This document shows, piece by piece, positions 3,478 to 5,323 of a DNA stretch of 5,323 bases (position 1 is the stretch's first letter; every line of letters starts with the position of its first letter). This stretch comes from Bacteroidales bacterium (GTDB lineage: Bacteria > Bacteroidota > Bacteroidia > Bacteroidales > UBA932): NCBI GenBank assembly GCA_023230265.1, contig JALNXR010000155.1, positions 1 through 5,323 of the forward strand, written 5' to 3'. The notes beneath the pieces are model-generated. The model made no database searches, was not told the origin of the DNA, and saw only the letters and a program-made list of their open reading frames with translations. The position numbers were made by a program, and so were the translations under genes.

Positions 3478-5323
3478 CTATTTCACAATGTTCATCTCAT
3501 CAATAAGATATCCGGCTCCGGCGTATTTTTCAATAACCCAGAGAACATATCTTATATCCACATTTACACATTTGTTATATTCGGGATGGAAATAAACATC
3601 AGAAGCCAGAGACTCTTTGTTGCCGTCAAATGCAAGGCCAATCAACTCACCTTTTGAGTTCATTATGGGGCTTCCGGAATTTCCGCCGGTGATATCATTG
3701 TTTGTCAGGAAATTGATATACATCTTCCCCTTCTCTCCGTATTCACCCCAATCCTTTGAGCGGAGAAGCTCCAGCATTCCGGGTTTCATGGTAAATTCAT
3801 AGTTGTCAGGATTGTACTTATCCCAAAGCCCCTGTGTGGTGCTCTGCGCACTGTAATAAATGCCATCAGAAGGGTTGATCGGGCCTACAGTTCCGTAGGT
3901 CAGCCTCATGGTTGAGTTTGCATCGGGATACTGAACAATGTTCTTCTCTTTTCTCATCTGGTACAGAGCGCGGGTGTAATAGGCCTCCTGGTTAAAAATG
4001 TTGTCTTTACCCGTAACTTCCCTTTCGGCATCGTTGAAAGGCTTCATTCCGGTAGAACCGGTCAGAAGAGAGAGAGGATCCCTGGTAAAGAGGGTTGCAG
4101 GCTGATTGACTTTGACTGCCTCACGGAACTTCTCAGGATGCATCAGTATTGAGTTATTGTAGATATAATCAGTTATTGCCTGATAATTGCCGTTGAACTC
4201 TTTATACAGATGTGTAATATAATCTCCCCAATACCTTTTGTCCACATTTTCCATAACCAGTTTAAGCTGATAGTTGAGCAGATCCCTCTCAACCCTCATA
4301 TCAGACTGTTCATACCCCCTCTCTATTGTAGCAACATAATTCTTGTGCAGAACCGTTCCCACTATCAGAGAATCAGGTTCTTTAATTCCCCTGCCTGTGG
4401 AGAAACTTCTTGATCGGTTACCAAAATAGATGAATCCCTGTCCGGAAACAAGAGTCTCTCTGTAATACTGCAGATTGCGCGCTACATCCTCTGTCCCTTT
4501 ATAGTACCGGGATAGTTTATCCAAGACATCACCCCATTTTGCAGCCCTGTCCGGATCACTCATAATCCACTCCTGCAGCTCTTTTTCCTGTTGCTGAAGA
4601 ATACTTACTACATTGTATCTGCGGAAATTATAAACCTCTCCCTGCTGCAGTTCCTGAACATTGCTTATTCCAAAATAAAAATCAGCATATTTGAGCCTGA
4701 TCTGGGGATCAATGTTCATCCATTTGTCCATAATATCCAACCGTTCCCTTTTTACACTCACTGATATGGGATTGGTAATTTTCTCTTTTTGATAAACCGC
4801 AAAAGAGTTGTTATAACGGTTGGTACGGCCCGGGAATCCGAGAATCATTGTGAAATCACCCTCTTTTACACCTTTGGCTGAGATTGGAAGAACCCTCTTT
4901 GGAACAATGGGAACATTATCTGCTGAGTGCTGAGCCGGTTTTCCGTTCTTGTCTCCGTAAACGCGGTAAAGAGCAAAGTCACCTTTATGCTGAGGCCACT
5001 CCCAGTTATCTGTCTCACCTCCGAATGCGGCAATTGAAACAGGAGGTGCTCCCACAAGCCGGATATCGGTGTAAACCTCATAGTAAAACATATAATACTC
5101 CGATCCTCTCCACATTGACATACACATGGTTTCGTAACCTGTAGCCTTGGCATGCCTGGGTTCGATTATGGAGGAGATCTTGCGCATTCCGGCTGCACCT
5201 CCGGCTTTTCTTAGCGAATCGGCAATGCTTTTAACCTCTTCTGTTACATCGGTCACTTTTCTGAGGAAAAAGACAGATTTGCCCGGGATATAAGTCTCCT
5301 GCTCCCTGTTCATAGCCCAGAAG
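3478..5323 (-). CDS. family S46 serine dipeptidyl-peptidase, DPP7-like (N-terminus off the window)
   Basis: Family S46 enzymes remove dipeptides from the N-termini of oligopeptides, normally in the periplasm or at the cell surface of peptide-feeding Bacteroidota. About 614 C-terminal residues are visible; family members are about 700-730, so roughly 100 residues are missing, including the signal peptide and catalytic His. The frame stays open to the right edge (Phe-Trp-Ala before the Met at 5313), matching the family's FWA segment, so that Met is internal. Numbering from it: the ETDNWEWPQHKGDFALYRVY block (100-119) holds the probable catalytic Asp112, and NNDITGGNSGSPIMN the nucleophile Ser546 (codon 3676-3678). 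Gly564, 18 residues after Ser, matches DPP7 (hydrophobic P1 preference); DPP11 has Arg there (acidic P1). The end VDIRYVLWVIEKY is also family-typical. The gene converges on the translation operon. Confidence 0.95.
   Translation of the reverse strand, partial: FWAMNREQETYIPGKSVFFLRKVTDVTEEVKSIADSLRKAGGAAGMRKISSIIEPRHAKATGYETMCMSMWRGSEYYMFYYEVYTDIRLVGAPPVSIAAFGGETDNWEWPQHKGDFALYRVYGDKNGKPAQHSADNVPIVPKRVLPISAKGVKEGDFTMILGFPGRTNRYNNSFAVYQKEKITNPISVSVKRERLDIMDKWMNIDPQIRLKYADFYFGISNVQELQQGEVYNFRRYNVVSILQQQEKELQEWIMSDPDRAAKWGDVLDKLSRYYKGTEDVARNLQYYRETLVSGQGFIYFGNRSRSFSTGRGIKEPDSLIVGTVLHKNYVATIERGYEQSDMRVERDLLNYQLKLVMENVDKRYWGDYITHLYKEFNGNYQAITDYIYNNSILMHPEKFREAVKVNQPATLFTRDPLSLLTGSTGMKPFNDAEREVTGKDNIFNQEAYYTRALYQMRKEKNIVQYPDANSTMRLTYGTVGPINPSDGIYYSAQSTTQGLWDKYNPDNYEFTMKPGMLELLRSKDWGEYGEKGKMYINFLTNNDITGGNSGSPIMNSKGELIGLAFDGNKESLASDVYFHPEYNKCVNVDIRYVLWVIEKYAGAGYLIDEMNIVK

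Noticed and set aside
5311..5313. ATG at 5313 as the start of the peptidase
   Set aside because: The frame continues upstream as Phe-Trp-Ala, matching the conserved S46 FWA segment, and the catalytic His region has not yet appeared, so this Met is internal.

Overview
The window looks like chromosomal DNA of a Bacteroidota bacterium, most probably order Bacteroidales. Four things point there: the gene order rplM-rpsI-rpsB-tsf, the L13 tail that ends in a HPHQAQQPK-type sequence, AT-rich gene leaders with no Shine-Dalgarno sequence, and a family S46 dipeptidyl-peptidase, a family best known from this phylum. I cannot name genus or species.

Positions 1-2485 are a plus-strand translation operon. 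It holds the last 17 codons of rplM (L13), complete rpsI (S9), a 164-bp gap, complete rpsB (S2) with an unusually long charged C-terminal tail, and complete tsf (EF-Ts). The 164-bp gap before rpsB contains two overlapping, mutually exclusive stem-loops that could be an S2 autoregulatory leader. The operon ends at a perfect 14-bp stem-loop terminator at 2586-2620, preceded by another palindrome at 2503-2543.

Positions 2486-3477 (992 bp) hold no convincing gene but are packed with repeats. A perfect 17-bp inverted repeat (2633-2649 / 3019-3035) encloses a second perfect 21-bp inverted repeat (2732-2752 / 2835-2855), which itself encloses a 13-bp one (2778-2790 / 2798-2810). The right-hand arm of each of the two larger pairs is followed by a diverged copy of the same roughly 110-135-bp tail, and a roughly 52-bp unit is tandemly duplicated on the left side. 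Further right lie four unrelated short tandem duplications (periods 5, 10, 19 and 17 bp). This reads best as nested or duplicated non-autonomous (MITE-like) elements in the gap between two convergent genes, and it is the most unusual part of the window.

Positions 3478-5323 hold, on the minus strand, the C-terminal ~614 residues of a secreted-type family S46 serine dipeptidyl-peptidase; its N-terminus (signal peptide and catalytic His) lies beyond the right edge. The residue 18 positions after the catalytic Ser is Gly, as in DPP7 and unlike the Arg of DPP11. It converges on the ribosomal operon and is functionally unrelated to it.
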